This document shows, piece after piece, positions 47,226 through 55,160 of a DNA stretch of 64,000 bases; position 1 is the stretch's first letter; each line of letters opens with the position of its first letter. The stretch comes from Luteimonas wenzhouensis. Its GTDB lineage: Bacteria; Pseudomonadota; Gammaproteobacteria; Xanthomonadales; Xanthomonadaceae. Under the pieces are notes generated by a model. That model worked only from the letters and a program-made list of their open reading frames with translations, did not search any database and had not been told where the DNA came from. The stretch covers positions 62,001-126,000 of the forward strand of contig NZ_VOHE01000006.1 in NCBI RefSeq assembly GCF_007859305.1, read 5' to 3'. The translations under genes were made by a program, and so were the position numbers.

Positions 47226-47702
47226 ATGCGCGAACTGATCCTGCTGCGGCATGCCCATGCCGAGCCGCCCCGCCCGGGCCAGGCCGACCTGGACCGGGCA
47301 CTTTCGGCCGACGGCCTGGCCGAGGCCTCCGCCGTGGCCCACTGGCTGCAGCACAAGTCGCTGGTCCCGGACCGGGCGCTGTGCTCCCCGGCGCGGCGCA
47401 CGCGCGAGACCCTCGACGCGGTGATGGAGGTGGTGGGCTGCCTGGACAAGCAGCTCGAACCGTCGATCTACGAGGCCATGCCGGGCACCCTGGCGGGGCT
47501 GCTCGACGCCCATCGCGACGCCGAGCGCCTGCTGCTGGTGGGGCACAACCCGGGGCTGGAGCGCCTGGTGGCGTTGCTCCACAGCGGCCAGTCGGGCGAT
47601 TACCGCGGAATGCCGCCGGCCGCGGTGGCGGTGCTGTCGCTGCCCGAGGACGCGCCGCTCGAACCGGGCGTCGCCACCCTGACCGCGTTCTGGTGGCCAT
47701 GA
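47226..47702 (+). CDS. sixA: SixA-type phosphohistidine phosphatase
   Basis: 158-residue histidine phosphatase. Active-site LLRHAHAEPP (Arg8-His9) and LLLVGHNPGLERL near 100, with SPARRTRETLDAV in between, match SixA-family enzymes that dephosphorylate HPt/PTS histidines. The stop overlaps the YceI start (ATGA at 47699-47702). Confidence 0.9.
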   Translation: MRELILLRHAHAEPPRPGQADLDRALSADGLAEASAVAHWLQHKSLVPDRALCSPARRTRETLDAVMEVVGCLDKQLEPSIYEAMPGTLAGLLDAHRDAERLLLVGHNPGLERLVALLHSGQSGDYRGMPPAAVAVLSLPEDAPLEPGVATLTAFWWP

Positions 47703-48298
47703 GCGCCCGGCTGTCGCAGCGCCACTGCTGGCACTGGTGGCTGGCCCTGCTGTGCGCGGGCTGGCTGGCGCCGGTGGCCGCGTCCCCGCCCGGGCCGGCG
47801 GCCGAGATCGACACCGCGCGCTCGCGCATCGGCTTCACCCTCAAGACCCGCTGGGGCCAGGAGCTGGAGGGCCGGTTCCCGCAGTGGAGCGGCACGATCG
47901 AGCCGGTCTCCGCGCAGCGCCGGCGGGTGCGGTTGCGCCTGCCGACCAGCGAGGTCGAGATCCTGGACCATCCGCAGTACTCGAAGATCACCCGGGGCAA
48001 GGGCTTCTTCGATGCCGACCACCATCCCTGGGTGGAGTTCGTGTCCGATCCCTACGACGACGCCCTGCTGCGCGAGGGCGGGCTGCTCGGCGGCCAGCTC
48101 ACCATCCGCGGCGTGCGCCGGCGCGAGGTGTTCGCGCTCGCGCCGGCCACCTGCGCGCGGCCGACCATCGACTGCGACGTGGTGGCCACCGGCGTGGTCT
48201 ACCGCAGCGACTACGCCATGGACCGCTGGGCCTTCGCCCTGGCCGACCGGGTCGTGTTCTCGCTGCACCTGCGCACGCGTCCGTCCGCGGCGCCATGA
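47699..48298 (+). CDS. YceI-family periplasmic protein
   Basis: 199 residues. N-terminal signal region (WLALLCAGWLAPVAAS), then a YceI lipocalin-like barrel: AEIDTARSRIGFTLKTRWGQELEGRFPQWSG, then GKGFFDADHHPWVEFVSDPY, and LGGQLTIRGVRRREVFALA. YceI proteins bind isoprenoid-type lipids in the periplasm, though function is often unproven. It overlaps sixA and the downstream phospholipase D gene by 4 nt each. Confidence 0.9.
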   Translation: MSARLSQRHCWHWWLALLCAGWLAPVAASPPGPAAEIDTARSRIGFTLKTRWGQELEGRFPQWSGTIEPVSAQRRRVRLRLPTSEVEILDHPQYSKITRGKGFFDADHHPWVEFVSDPYDDALLREGGLLGGQLTIRGVRRREVFALAPATCARPTIDCDVVATGVVYRSDYAMDRWAFALADRVVFSLHLRTRPSAAP

Positions 48299-50244
48299 CC
48301 GCGGCGGTGCGTGTCCTGCTGGCGCTGCTGGTCCTGGCCGGCGGCGGATGCGCCAGCCTGTCGACGCTCGAGCGCGACCGGGCCGCGGAGATCGCCGCCC
48401 AGGCCCGGTCCGGGCGGATGGTGGCCTGCGAGGCGGAGGCGGCCTGCGCCCGTCCCTCGCCGCTGCGCGAACTGGGCGAGCGTGCGCTGGCCGAGAGCGC
48501 GCCGGGGCGGCCGCGCCACTACGCCGTGCTGCTCGATTACGGCCAGGACGCGCTGCTCGCGCGCCTGGACCTGATCCGCGGCGCGCGCCGCAGCATCGAC
48601 CTGCAGACCTACATCTTCGACGAGGACGACGCCGGCCACCTGGTGCTCGAGGAGCTGATGGCCGCGGTGCGCCGCGGGGTGCGGGTGCGGATGCTGGTGG
48701 ACCAGCTCTCGGCGCTGCGCCAGGTCGAGACCCTGGCCGCGCTGGCCTCCTCGCACGTCAACTTCCAGCTGCGCATCTACAACCCGGTGCTCCACCGGGC
48801 CCGGATCACCTATCCGATGTACGCCTGGGCGGCGGCCTGCTGCTGGCGCCGGCTCAATCAGCGCATGCACAGCAAGCTGCTGGTGATCGACGGCCTGGTC
48901 GCCATCACCGGCGGGCGCAACTACCAGGACGACTATTACGACTGGAACCCCGAGTACAACTTCCGCGACCGCGACGTACTGGTGGGCGGGCCGGTCATCG
49001 CCGACATGGCCGCCAACTTCGAGGCGTTCTGGAATGCGCGCCTGGCGGTGCCCGTGGAGCGGCTCGACGATGTCGGCCGCTTCCTCCTGCGCAACGGCGC
49101 GCCGGAGCTGCGCGACTGGCCCTATGCCGACCCCGAGCGGGTCGCGGCCGCCTCCCGCGCCGCCGACGACACCGACCTGGTGCGCCAGCGCCTGGCCGAC
49201 GCGGCCATCCCGGTGGGCGAGGTGCTGTTCATCGCCGACCAGCCGCAGAAGCACCGCCGCGACCCCGAGGTCGCCGCCAGCGCGGTGCACGCCTCGCCGC
49301 TGCTGATGGGGCTGATCGAGTCGGCCACCGAGGAAGTGCTGTTGCAGACGCCGTACCTGGTGCTGTCGAAGGAGGCCCAGGAGATGTTCCGGCGCATGCG
49401 CCAGCGCGATCCGCGCCCGCGCGTGGTCGTGTCCACCAACAGCCTGGCGGCCACCGACTCGTTCATCACCTACGCGCTGTCGTACAAGTACAAGCGCCGC
49501 TACCTGCGCGACTTCGGCTTCGAGATCCACGAGTTCAAGCCGTTCCCGGAGGACGCGCCGATCGACCTGGACGCCACCGGCGCGGTCGCGATCTCCTGGA
49601 ACGAGGACGGCAGCGTGAACATCGGGCCGCCCGAACGGCCCGCCGCGGCCGTGCCCCGGCGCGGGGAGGGCGGGGACGGCCAGCGCCGCGAGTCGCCGTT
49701 GAGCCGCGAATACGCCGCGCTGCGCTACGCCGGGGTGGGCGTGCACGAGCGCGTGCCGCTCAAGCGCGCGGGGGTGCGGTTCGGCATGCACGCCAAGTCG
49801 CTGGTGGTGGACAACCGGGTGGGCGTGGTCGGCACCCACAACTTCGATCCGCGCGGCGACACCTACAACACCGAAAGCGCGGTGGTGATCGAGGACCCGG
49901 CGTTCGCCCGCGCGCTGGCCGACAGCATCCGCCGCGACATCGCACCGGCCAACTCCTGGGTGATCGCGCGGCGCGACAAGCCGCGGGTGCTGCCGGGGCT
50001 GGAGTACTCCCTGGCCAAGGCGTCCGAGCACCTGCCGCTGTTCGACCTGTGGCCGGTGCGCTACGCCACCAGCTACGAGTTCCAGCCCGGCCCGGACTGC
50101 CCCCGGCCGCTGTCGCCGTTCGACCCGGGTTTCCGCGCCTGCCACGAGCCGGTGGGCGACTTCCCCGAGGTCAACATCGGCTTCCGCACCCTGCTGACCC
50201 GGATCTTCACCGCCTTCGGCGCCGGCCTCGCGCCCATCCTCTGA
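48295..50244 (+). CDS. phospholipase D-family lipoprotein (cardiolipin-synthase-like)
   Basis: 649 residues. Lipobox GGGC (Cys19). Two HKD motifs: RMHSKLLVIDG (His192, Lys194, Asp199) and GMHAKSLVVDN (His499, Lys501, Asp506), the pair forming one phosphodiesterase/transferase site. Family members include cardiolipin synthase-like and phospholipase D-like envelope enzymes; the lipoprotein anchor suggests periplasmic or outer-membrane action. A tyrosine-rich YQDDYYDWNPEYNFRDRDV block is characteristic of this subgroup. Last gene of a ParA-SixA-YceI-PLD chain. Confidence 0.9.
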   Translation: MTAAVRVLLALLVLAGGGCASLSTLERDRAAEIAAQARSGRMVACEAEAACARPSPLRELGERALAESAPGRPRHYAVLLDYGQDALLARLDLIRGARRSIDLQTYIFDEDDAGHLVLEELMAAVRRGVRVRMLVDQLSALRQVETLAALASSHVNFQLRIYNPVLHRARITYPMYAWAAACCWRRLNQRMHSKLLVIDGLVAITGGRNYQDDYYDWNPEYNFRDRDVLVGGPVIADMAANFEAFWNARLAVPVERLDDVGRFLLRNGAPELRDWPYADPERVAAASRAADDTDLVRQRLADAAIPVGEVLFIADQPQKHRRDPEVAASAVHASPLLMGLIESATEEVLLQTPYLVLSKEAQEMFRRMRQRDPRPRVVVSTNSLAATDSFITYALSYKYKRRYLRDFGFEIHEFKPFPEDAPIDLDATGAVAISWNEDGSVNIGPPERPAAAVPRRGEGGDGQRRESPLSREYAALRYAGVGVHERVPLKRAGVRFGMHAKSLVVDNRVGVVGTHNFDPRGDTYNTESAVVIEDPAFARALADSIRRDIAPANSWVIARRDKPRVLPGLEYSLAKASEHLPLFDLWPVRYATSYEFQPGPDCPRPLSPFDPGFRACHEPVGDFPEVNIGFRTLLTRIFTAFGAGLAPIL

Positions 50245-50333
50245 AGCGGCGGGCCCGGACCGTCGGCCGCCGGTCGCGTGCCGGCGCTCCGGCGTGGTCC
50301 GCTGGCGGGCCGGCCGCCCCGCGGGCGCCGGGG

Positions 50334-50362
50334 CAGGGGGTGTCCGCGGGCACCGCCCCCTG
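50334..50362 (+). terminator. weak hairpin after the phospholipase D gene
   Basis: CAGGGGG (50334-50340) pairs with CCCCCTG (50356-50362), with partly paired interior. It lies 90 nt downstream of the phospholipase D stop. No T-run. The rest of 50245-50536 holds no recognised gene. Confidence 0.35.
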
Positions 50363-50536
50363 TCGTCGGTCAGGCCCGCGCGCTGCGACGTTCGCGCGGG
50401 TTTTCCCATCCATATCAACGGGTTCCGGGCGATCGGAACGATTCCGCCGGGGCCCGTGACTTCCGGCCCATGCCGGACCTGCTTAGGTGTATTACATTAC
50501 CAACACACCAAGACACACACCTCCCGAGGCAACACC

Positions 50537-50716
50537 ATGTACACCATCCCCCGCACCCCCGCCCCCCAGTCCCGGCCCCTTGCGCGCGTCCTGCGTCCGC
50601 TGCCGGTCTCCGAGCGCCGCGAGCGCGACTTCGGCGTCGGCTACGGCAACAGCAGCGGCTACGCCAGCGGTCGCCGTTACGCGCCCACGGGCGCCCCGCG
50701 TTTCCGCGTCGTCTGA
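50537..50716 (+). CDS. small basic protein with GYG-x-SSGY tail
   Basis: 59 residues, Pro/Arg-rich: LARVLRPLPVSERRERD, then FGVGYGNSSGY at 32-42, and a tail ending RRYAPTGAPRFRVV. No signal peptide or helix-turn-helix. A cCCGAGG ribosome site lies about 10 nt before the ATG, and an AT-rich stretch (about 50488-50510) could hold its promoter. The C-terminal third closely resembles the tail of the DUF1232 protein encoded 110 nt downstream, and 32 of 34 nucleotides match there. Function unknown. Because the peptide motif is repeated in a neighbour, it is unlikely to be a chance frame. Confidence 0.65.
   Translation: MYTIPRTPAPQSRPLARVLRPLPVSERRERDFGVGYGNSSGYASGRRYAPTGAPRFRVV
50630..50663 (+). 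repeat. direct repeat copy 1 encoding FGVGYGNSSGY
   Basis: 34 nt identical at 32 positions to 51354-51387. The differences are position 7 (G/T) and position 19 (A/G), both changing residues (V/F, N/D). It encodes part of the C-terminal tail of the 59-residue protein. Confidence 0.85.
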
Positions 50717-50825
50717 CCCCGCCGTCGGCGGCCGCGCGCCGTCAAACGGCCCGCGGCCCGCCGCATTGACGCGCTTGGCGCGGCCGCCCTAGGCTGCATG
50801 TCCTTTTTCCATCACCGGTCCCCCC

Positions 50826-51440
50826 ATGTCGCTTACCCTGACGATCGAACTCAACGAGCAGGACCTCGCGCACTTCAGGAACGCGCTGGAGGCCGCCAAC
50901 AAGGCCGCCGCCGGCCGCAGCGAGGAAGAGGTCATCTCGGCGGCCGCGAGCCTGCTCGAGAACGCCCAGAAGGTGCGCCTGCCCGACTTCATCCGCCAGC
51001 GCCTGGAGCGCCTGGACGACATGATCGCGATGGTCCGCGACGAAGGCTGGCACCTGGACGAAGAGGATCGCCGGCACGTCCTGTCCGCGCTGGTGTACTT
51101 CGCCGACCCGAAGGACGTGATCCCGGACCACGTCGAGGTGCTGGGCTTCCTCGACGACGCGATCATGGTGGAACTGTGCGTGCGCGAGCTGCGCCACGAG
51201 CTCGAGGCCTACGACGAGTTCTGTGAGTACCGCGAGCGCGAGGCGCGCAAGCGCGGCGTGGAGCCCTCCGCGGTCGGCCGCACCGAGTGGCTGGACGCCC
51301 GCCGCGACGAACTGGTCGAGCGCATGCGCAGCCGCCGCAGCCGCGACGGCGGCTTCGGCTTCGGCTACGGCGACAGCAGCGGCTACGGCCGCGCCGGCTA
51401 CGCCCGCGCCTGGCGCCCGAGCCTGTTCCGCTTCCGCTGA
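50826..51440 (+). CDS. DUF1232 (YkvA-like) protein with GYG-x-SSGY tail
   Basis: 204 residues. After an amphipathic helical N-terminus comes the DUF1232 core (about 88-118): ALVYFADPKDVIPDHVEVLGFLDDAIMVE, with the conserved Y-x-x-x-P-x-D-x-I-P-D pattern. DUF1232 proteins are small, often membrane-associated and of unknown role. The last ~30 residues form a Gly/Tyr/Arg tail, FGFGYGDSSGYGRAGYARAW, closing FRFR. The same motif occurs at the end of the preceding 59-residue protein. This tail is not part of DUF1232 and may be a shared recognition or localisation signal. Confidence 0.82.
   Translation: MSLTLTIELNEQDLAHFRNALEAANKAAAGRSEEEVISAAASLLENAQKVRLPDFIRQRLERLDDMIAMVRDEGWHLDEEDRRHVLSALVYFADPKDVIPDHVEVLGFLDDAIMVELCVRELRHELEAYDEFCEYREREARKRGVEPSAVGRTEWLDARRDELVERMRSRRSRDGGFGFGYGDSSGYGRAGYARAWRPSLFRFR
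51354..51387 (+). repeat. direct repeat copy 2 encoding FGFGYGDSSGY
   Basis: Second copy of the 34-nt sequence at 50630-50663 (32/34 identical), in the same coding phase. It encodes residues 177-187 of the DUF1232 protein. Confidence 0.85.
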
Positions 51441-51456
51441 CGCGGTGGCGGCGGCG

Positions 51457-51873
51457 ATGTTCCGGCCCGACGTCACGGTCGAGACCCTCAACACCCTGTC
51501 CCGCGGCACCGCGATGGAGCCGCTGGGCATCGTGTTCACCGAGATCGGGCCGGACTACCTGCGCGGCACCATGCCGGTGGACGCGCGCACCCGCCAGCCG
51601 CACGGCCTGCTGCATGGGGGGGCGTCGGTGCTACTGGCCGAGACCCTGGGCAGCACCGCCGGGGGCATCTGCGTGCCCGACGGGCAGCGGGTGGTCGGGA
51701 TCGAGATCAATGCCAACCACCTGCGCGGCGTGCGCGAGGGCATCGTCAGCGGCACCGCGCGCCCGCTGCACCTGGGGCGCAGCACCCAGGTCTGGGAGAT
51801 CCGGATCGAGGACGGGGCCGGGCGCCTGGTCTGCGTGTCGCGCCTGACCCTGGCGGTGATCGCGGACCCCTGA
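51457..51873 (+). CDS. hotdog-fold acyl-CoA thioesterase (PaaI/YdiI-like)
   Basis: 138 residues. The hotdog core includes HGLLHGGASVLLAETLGSTAG, whose acidic residue activates water in this family, and VVGIEINANHLRGVREGIVSGTARPLHLGR. This pattern is close to the 1,4-dihydroxy-2-naphthoyl-CoA thioesterase/YdiI group, although the true acyl-CoA cannot be told. Starts 16 nt after the DUF1232 stop. A GTG at 51445 is an alternative start. Confidence 0.9.
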   Translation: MFRPDVTVETLNTLSRGTAMEPLGIVFTEIGPDYLRGTMPVDARTRQPHGLLHGGASVLLAETLGSTAGGICVPDGQRVVGIEINANHLRGVREGIVSGTARPLHLGRSTQVWEIRIEDGAGRLVCVSRLTLAVIADP

Positions 51874-52009
51874 CCCGGTCCGCCGGCCCGCGCGCGGCGT
51901 GCGGCCCGCGCCGGACGTGCGCGCCGGGGCCGCGGGTCCGGCGCGTTGGCGGGCCGCGGGCCGGCCCGGTATCGTGCGCGGGTCGTCCCGTCCTCCCGAT
52001 CGAGCTCCC

Positions 52010-52768
52010 GTGCGCCCGCTTCGCTACCTGGTCCGCCTGCCGTTGCTGGCCTGGCACGTCCTCGTCCACCTGCCCCTGACGTTGCTGTTGATGGCGCCGC
52101 CGTTCGGCCGCCTGCGGCTGGCCGGCGGCGAGCTGCTCCACCACCGCATGGTCCGCTGGTGGTCGGGCGGCCTGCTGCGGGTGTTCGGGATGCGGGTGCG
52201 GCGCACCGGCACGCCGATGCCCGGCGCGGTGATGTTCGTGGCCAACCACGTGAGCTGGATCGACATCGTGGCCCTGCACAGCCAACGGATGATGGGATTC
52301 GTCGCCAAGCGCGAGATCGCGGACTGGCCGCTGGTCGGCTGGCTGGCGTCGCAGGCCGAGACCATCTACCACCAGCGCGGCAGCCAGGAGTCGCTGGGTG
52401 GGGTGCTGCACGAGATGCTGGCGCGGCTGCGCACCGGCCGCGCGGTGGGGGTGTTCCCCGAAGGGCGCACCCGCGACGGCCGCGAGGTGGGGCCGTTCCA
52501 TGCCCGGATCTTCCTGGCCGCGGTCGAGGCCGGGGTGCCGGTGCAGCCGGTGGCGCTGCGCTACGGCGAGGGCGGCAGCGGCCAGGTGGCGGTGGCCTTC
52601 CGCCCCCGCGAGGGCTTCTTCGCCAACTTCCTGCGGCTGCTCGGCGAACCCTCGCGGCCCGTGGAGGTGGCGTTCCTGGAGCCGATCCAGCCCGGCGAGG
52701 CGGCCGGCGGGCGGCGCCGGATCGCCGAGGCCGCGCGCGAGCGGATCGTGGCGGCGATGACGGCATGA
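52010..52768 (+). CDS. 1-acyl-sn-glycerol-3-phosphate acyltransferase (PlsC-like)
   Basis: 252 residues. N-terminal membrane helix (PLLAWHVLVHLPLTLLLMAPP), then the acyltransferase boxes NHVSWIDIVAL (HX4D), KREIADWPLVGWLA, VGVFPEGRTRDG and a VQPVALRY strand. It makes phosphatidic acid or related lipids by acylating a lysophospholipid. The likely start is GTG 52010. Its stop overlaps the start of the YheT-type hydrolase by ATGA. Confidence 0.9.
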   Translation: MRPLRYLVRLPLLAWHVLVHLPLTLLLMAPPFGRLRLAGGELLHHRMVRWWSGGLLRVFGMRVRRTGTPMPGAVMFVANHVSWIDIVALHSQRMMGFVAKREIADWPLVGWLASQAETIYHQRGSQESLGGVLHEMLARLRTGRAVGVFPEGRTRDGREVGPFHARIFLAAVEAGVPVQPVALRYGEGGSGQVAVAFRPREGFFANFLRLLGEPSRPVEVAFLEPIQPGEAAGGRRRIAEAARERIVAAMTA

Positions 52769-53763
52769 GCCCGGACGCCGGCCGGCAGGGAGCGGACTTC
52801 GCGCCGCCGCGCTGGCTGCGCAACCCGCACGTGCAGACCGTGCTCGGCAGCAGTCCGTGGCGCCGGCGCGTGGCGGCCGCGGTGCTGGCCCGGACCGGCG
52901 CGGTCACCCGCGAACACCTGCTCGACGGTGGCGACGGCGTGCGCCTGCACGGCCTGCACAGCGTGGTTCCCGGCACCGAGCCGCGCGGGCTGGCGCTGCT
53001 GCTGCACGGCTGGGAGGGCAGCGCGGAATCGAGCTACATGCAGCTGGCCGCGGCCCAGCTGCTCGCGCGCGGCTTCGAGGTGTTCCGGCTCAACTTCCGC
53101 GACCACGGCGGCACCCACCACCTCAACCCGGACATCTTCCACTCCTGCCGGATCGACGAGGTGGTGCACGCCGCGCGCGACGTGGCCGACCGCTTCGGCG
53201 CGCGGCCGATGGTGGTGGCGGGCTATTCGCTGGGCGGCAACTTCGCCCTGCGCGTGGCGCTGCGCGCGCGCCAGGCCGGGCTGCCGCTGGCGCGGGTGGC
53301 GGCGGTGTGCCCCGTGCTCGACCCGGCCGGCACCATGCAGCGGATGGAGCAGGGGCCGTGGTTCTACCTGCACTACTTCGAGCGCAAGTGGCGCGGCTCG
53401 CTGGCGCGCAAGCGCGCGCTGTTCCCCGACCGGGTCGGCTTCGACCGCAAGGTGCTGCGGCTGCGCATGCGCGAGCTCACCGAATGGCTGGTGCGCCACC
53501 ACACCACGCTCGGCTCGATCGACCGCTATTTCGACGGCTACAGCGTGGCCGGCGACCGGCTCGCCGCACTGCCGGTGCCGGCGCACATCCTGATGGCGGC
53601 CGACGATCCGGTGATTCCGCTCGATGCCTTCCACCAGGTGTCGCTGCCCCCGCACGCGCGGCTGGAGATCCTGCCCTGGGGGGGCCACTGCGCCTTCCTC
53701 GACGGCACTGGCGCGGCGGGCTACGCCGAACGCTGGGTGGCGGCGCGGCTGGCGGGCGATTGA
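52765..53763 (+). CDS. YheT-family alpha/beta hydrolase
   Basis: 332 residues. The signature PPRWLRNPHVQTVLGSSPW and LLLHGWEGSAESSYMQLAAAQLLARGF introduce the fold. The nucleophile elbow is GYSLGGNFALRVAL, with the His near WGGHCAFLDG. YheT relatives are predicted carboxylesterases of unknown substrate. It overlaps the plsC-like gene by 4 nt, hinting at lipid turnover. Confidence 0.9.
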   Translation: MSPDAGRQGADFAPPRWLRNPHVQTVLGSSPWRRRVAAAVLARTGAVTREHLLDGGDGVRLHGLHSVVPGTEPRGLALLLHGWEGSAESSYMQLAAAQLLARGFEVFRLNFRDHGGTHHLNPDIFHSCRIDEVVHAARDVADRFGARPMVVAGYSLGGNFALRVALRARQAGLPLARVAAVCPVLDPAGTMQRMEQGPWFYLHYFERKWRGSLARKRALFPDRVGFDRKVLRLRMRELTEWLVRHHTTLGSIDRYFDGYSVAGDRLAALPVPAHILMAADDPVIPLDAFHQVSLPPHARLEILPWGGHCAFLDGTGAAGYAERWVAARLAGD

Positions 53764-53827
53764 ACCGGCGGACACGTGCGGCCGCTGGGCTATCCTGATG
53801 CAGGACCGCAACACAGGGAGCCCGGAC

Positions 53828-54442
53828 ATGCAGATCCGCAGCCACAGCTTCCCGCCGCGTGGCCCGATCCCGGCCGAGTTCGCCATGGGCGCGCCGGACG
53901 GCTTCGGCGGCAACCGCAATCCGCACCTGGCCTGGGACGGCGCCCCGGAGGGCACGCGCTCGTTCGCCCTGCTGTGCATCGACCCCGACGCGCCCACCGA
54001 TCCTTCGCTCGCCGGCAAGGAGGGCGTGGAGATCCCGGTGGAGCATCCGCGCGGCGACTTCGTGCACTGGGCGATGGCCGACATCCCCGCCGAGGTGCGC
54101 GAGATCGCCGCGGGCAGCTGCAGCGACGGGGTCGCCAGGGGCGGCAAGCGCCAGCCGCCGGGGCCGGCGGGCGCGCGCCAGGGCCTGAACGACTACACCG
54201 GCTGGTTCGCCGGCGACCCCGACCTGGGCGGCGACTACCTCGGCTACGACGGCCCGTACCCGCCGCCCAACGATCGGCGTGTGCACCGCTATTTCTTCCG
54301 CGTGTTCGCGCTTGACGTCGCGACGCTCGAGCTGCCGCAGCGCTTCGGGGCCGGCGACCTGCTGCGCGCGATCCAGGGCCACGTGCTGGCCGAGGCCGCG
54401 GTGTACGGCACCTACACGCTCAATCCGGACGCGGCCGGCTGA
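53828..54442 (+). CDS. YbhB/YbcL (PEBP)-family protein
   Basis: 204-residue phosphatidylethanolamine-binding-protein-like fold, also called Raf-kinase-inhibitor-like. GGNRNPHLAWDGAPEGTRSFALLCIDPDAPT, FVHWAMADIP and the ligand-binding GYDGPYPPPNDRRVHRYFFRVFAL are family motifs. Function in bacteria is unknown. It stands alone 64 nt after the hydrolase. Confidence 0.92.
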   Translation: MQIRSHSFPPRGPIPAEFAMGAPDGFGGNRNPHLAWDGAPEGTRSFALLCIDPDAPTDPSLAGKEGVEIPVEHPRGDFVHWAMADIPAEVREIAAGSCSDGVARGGKRQPPGPAGARQGLNDYTGWFAGDPDLGGDYLGYDGPYPPPNDRRVHRYFFRVFALDVATLELPQRFGAGDLLRAIQGHVLAEAAVYGTYTLNPDAAG

Positions 54443-55160
54443 GCGCCGGCGCCGGGACGCAGCCGAGGGCATGGGCCGCTCCCGCCGGGCGGCGCCAGAC
54501 GGGGCCTCGCGCGTGCGCGGGGAGCACTCCGTGGCGGCCGGCATGCCCGCGCGAGGGGATGTCGATCGTCGCCGCCGCCGCTCGTCGTCGACATGACGGG
54601 CGCGCCGGCCGGCGCCGCCCCGCGTCCATGCCGCCGGAGCGTCCATGTCACGCCGGATCTTCGCCAACCATCCGTTCCCCCGCGCCCGCTGCCCACGCCC
54701 TTCCCCGCCGGCAGGGGAGCGCCGGCTCAGGCCCCGGTCACCACGACGCGCGTTCGACCCGCGTGCCAGCGACGACGACGCGACCTGCATGGCGGTATCC
54801 GGAGACCTCCACGCAGGGCGGCCGGCCAGGCCCGGCTCCCGGGCCTTCACCGATCGTCCGCTGGCCGACGCACGCCGCCCGAACGGGGGACCGGCCTGCG
54901 TGTGCCGCGGCCGCGGCGCGGACGGCCTCGTGGCACGCGCGCCATGAGCGTGCTCGGCCTGCTGCTGCGGCGCGCAGCCGGATCGCCGGCCGCGGCCACG
55001 CCATCGCTCCCGCGGGACCGCGCGCCCGCCGCGCACGGCCCGGGCGGCGGCCAGGCGCGCGCGGCGCGGCGTCCACCGGCGGCCGCGACGCCGCACCGGC
55101 GGCGGGACTGAACGATGGCTGCTTGCGCGCCACTGCCGCGCGGTGTTCAGATGCACGCCC
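54443..55160. other. 718-nt stretch without a recognisable gene
   Basis: Between the YbhB gene and the ECF sigma gene, frames on both strands are open but give only Arg/Pro/Ala-rich low-complexity translations. None has a family motif or a ribosome site. ECF42 sigma genes usually have a DGPF/YCII protein gene nearby, and I found no trace of it here. The stretch may be decayed coding DNA or a long leader. Confidence 0.6.

Noticed and set aside
54593..55111. Possible gene upstream of the ECF42 sigma factor
   Set aside because: Arg/Pro-rich translation without a domain, ribosome site or resemblance to a DGPF/YCII protein.
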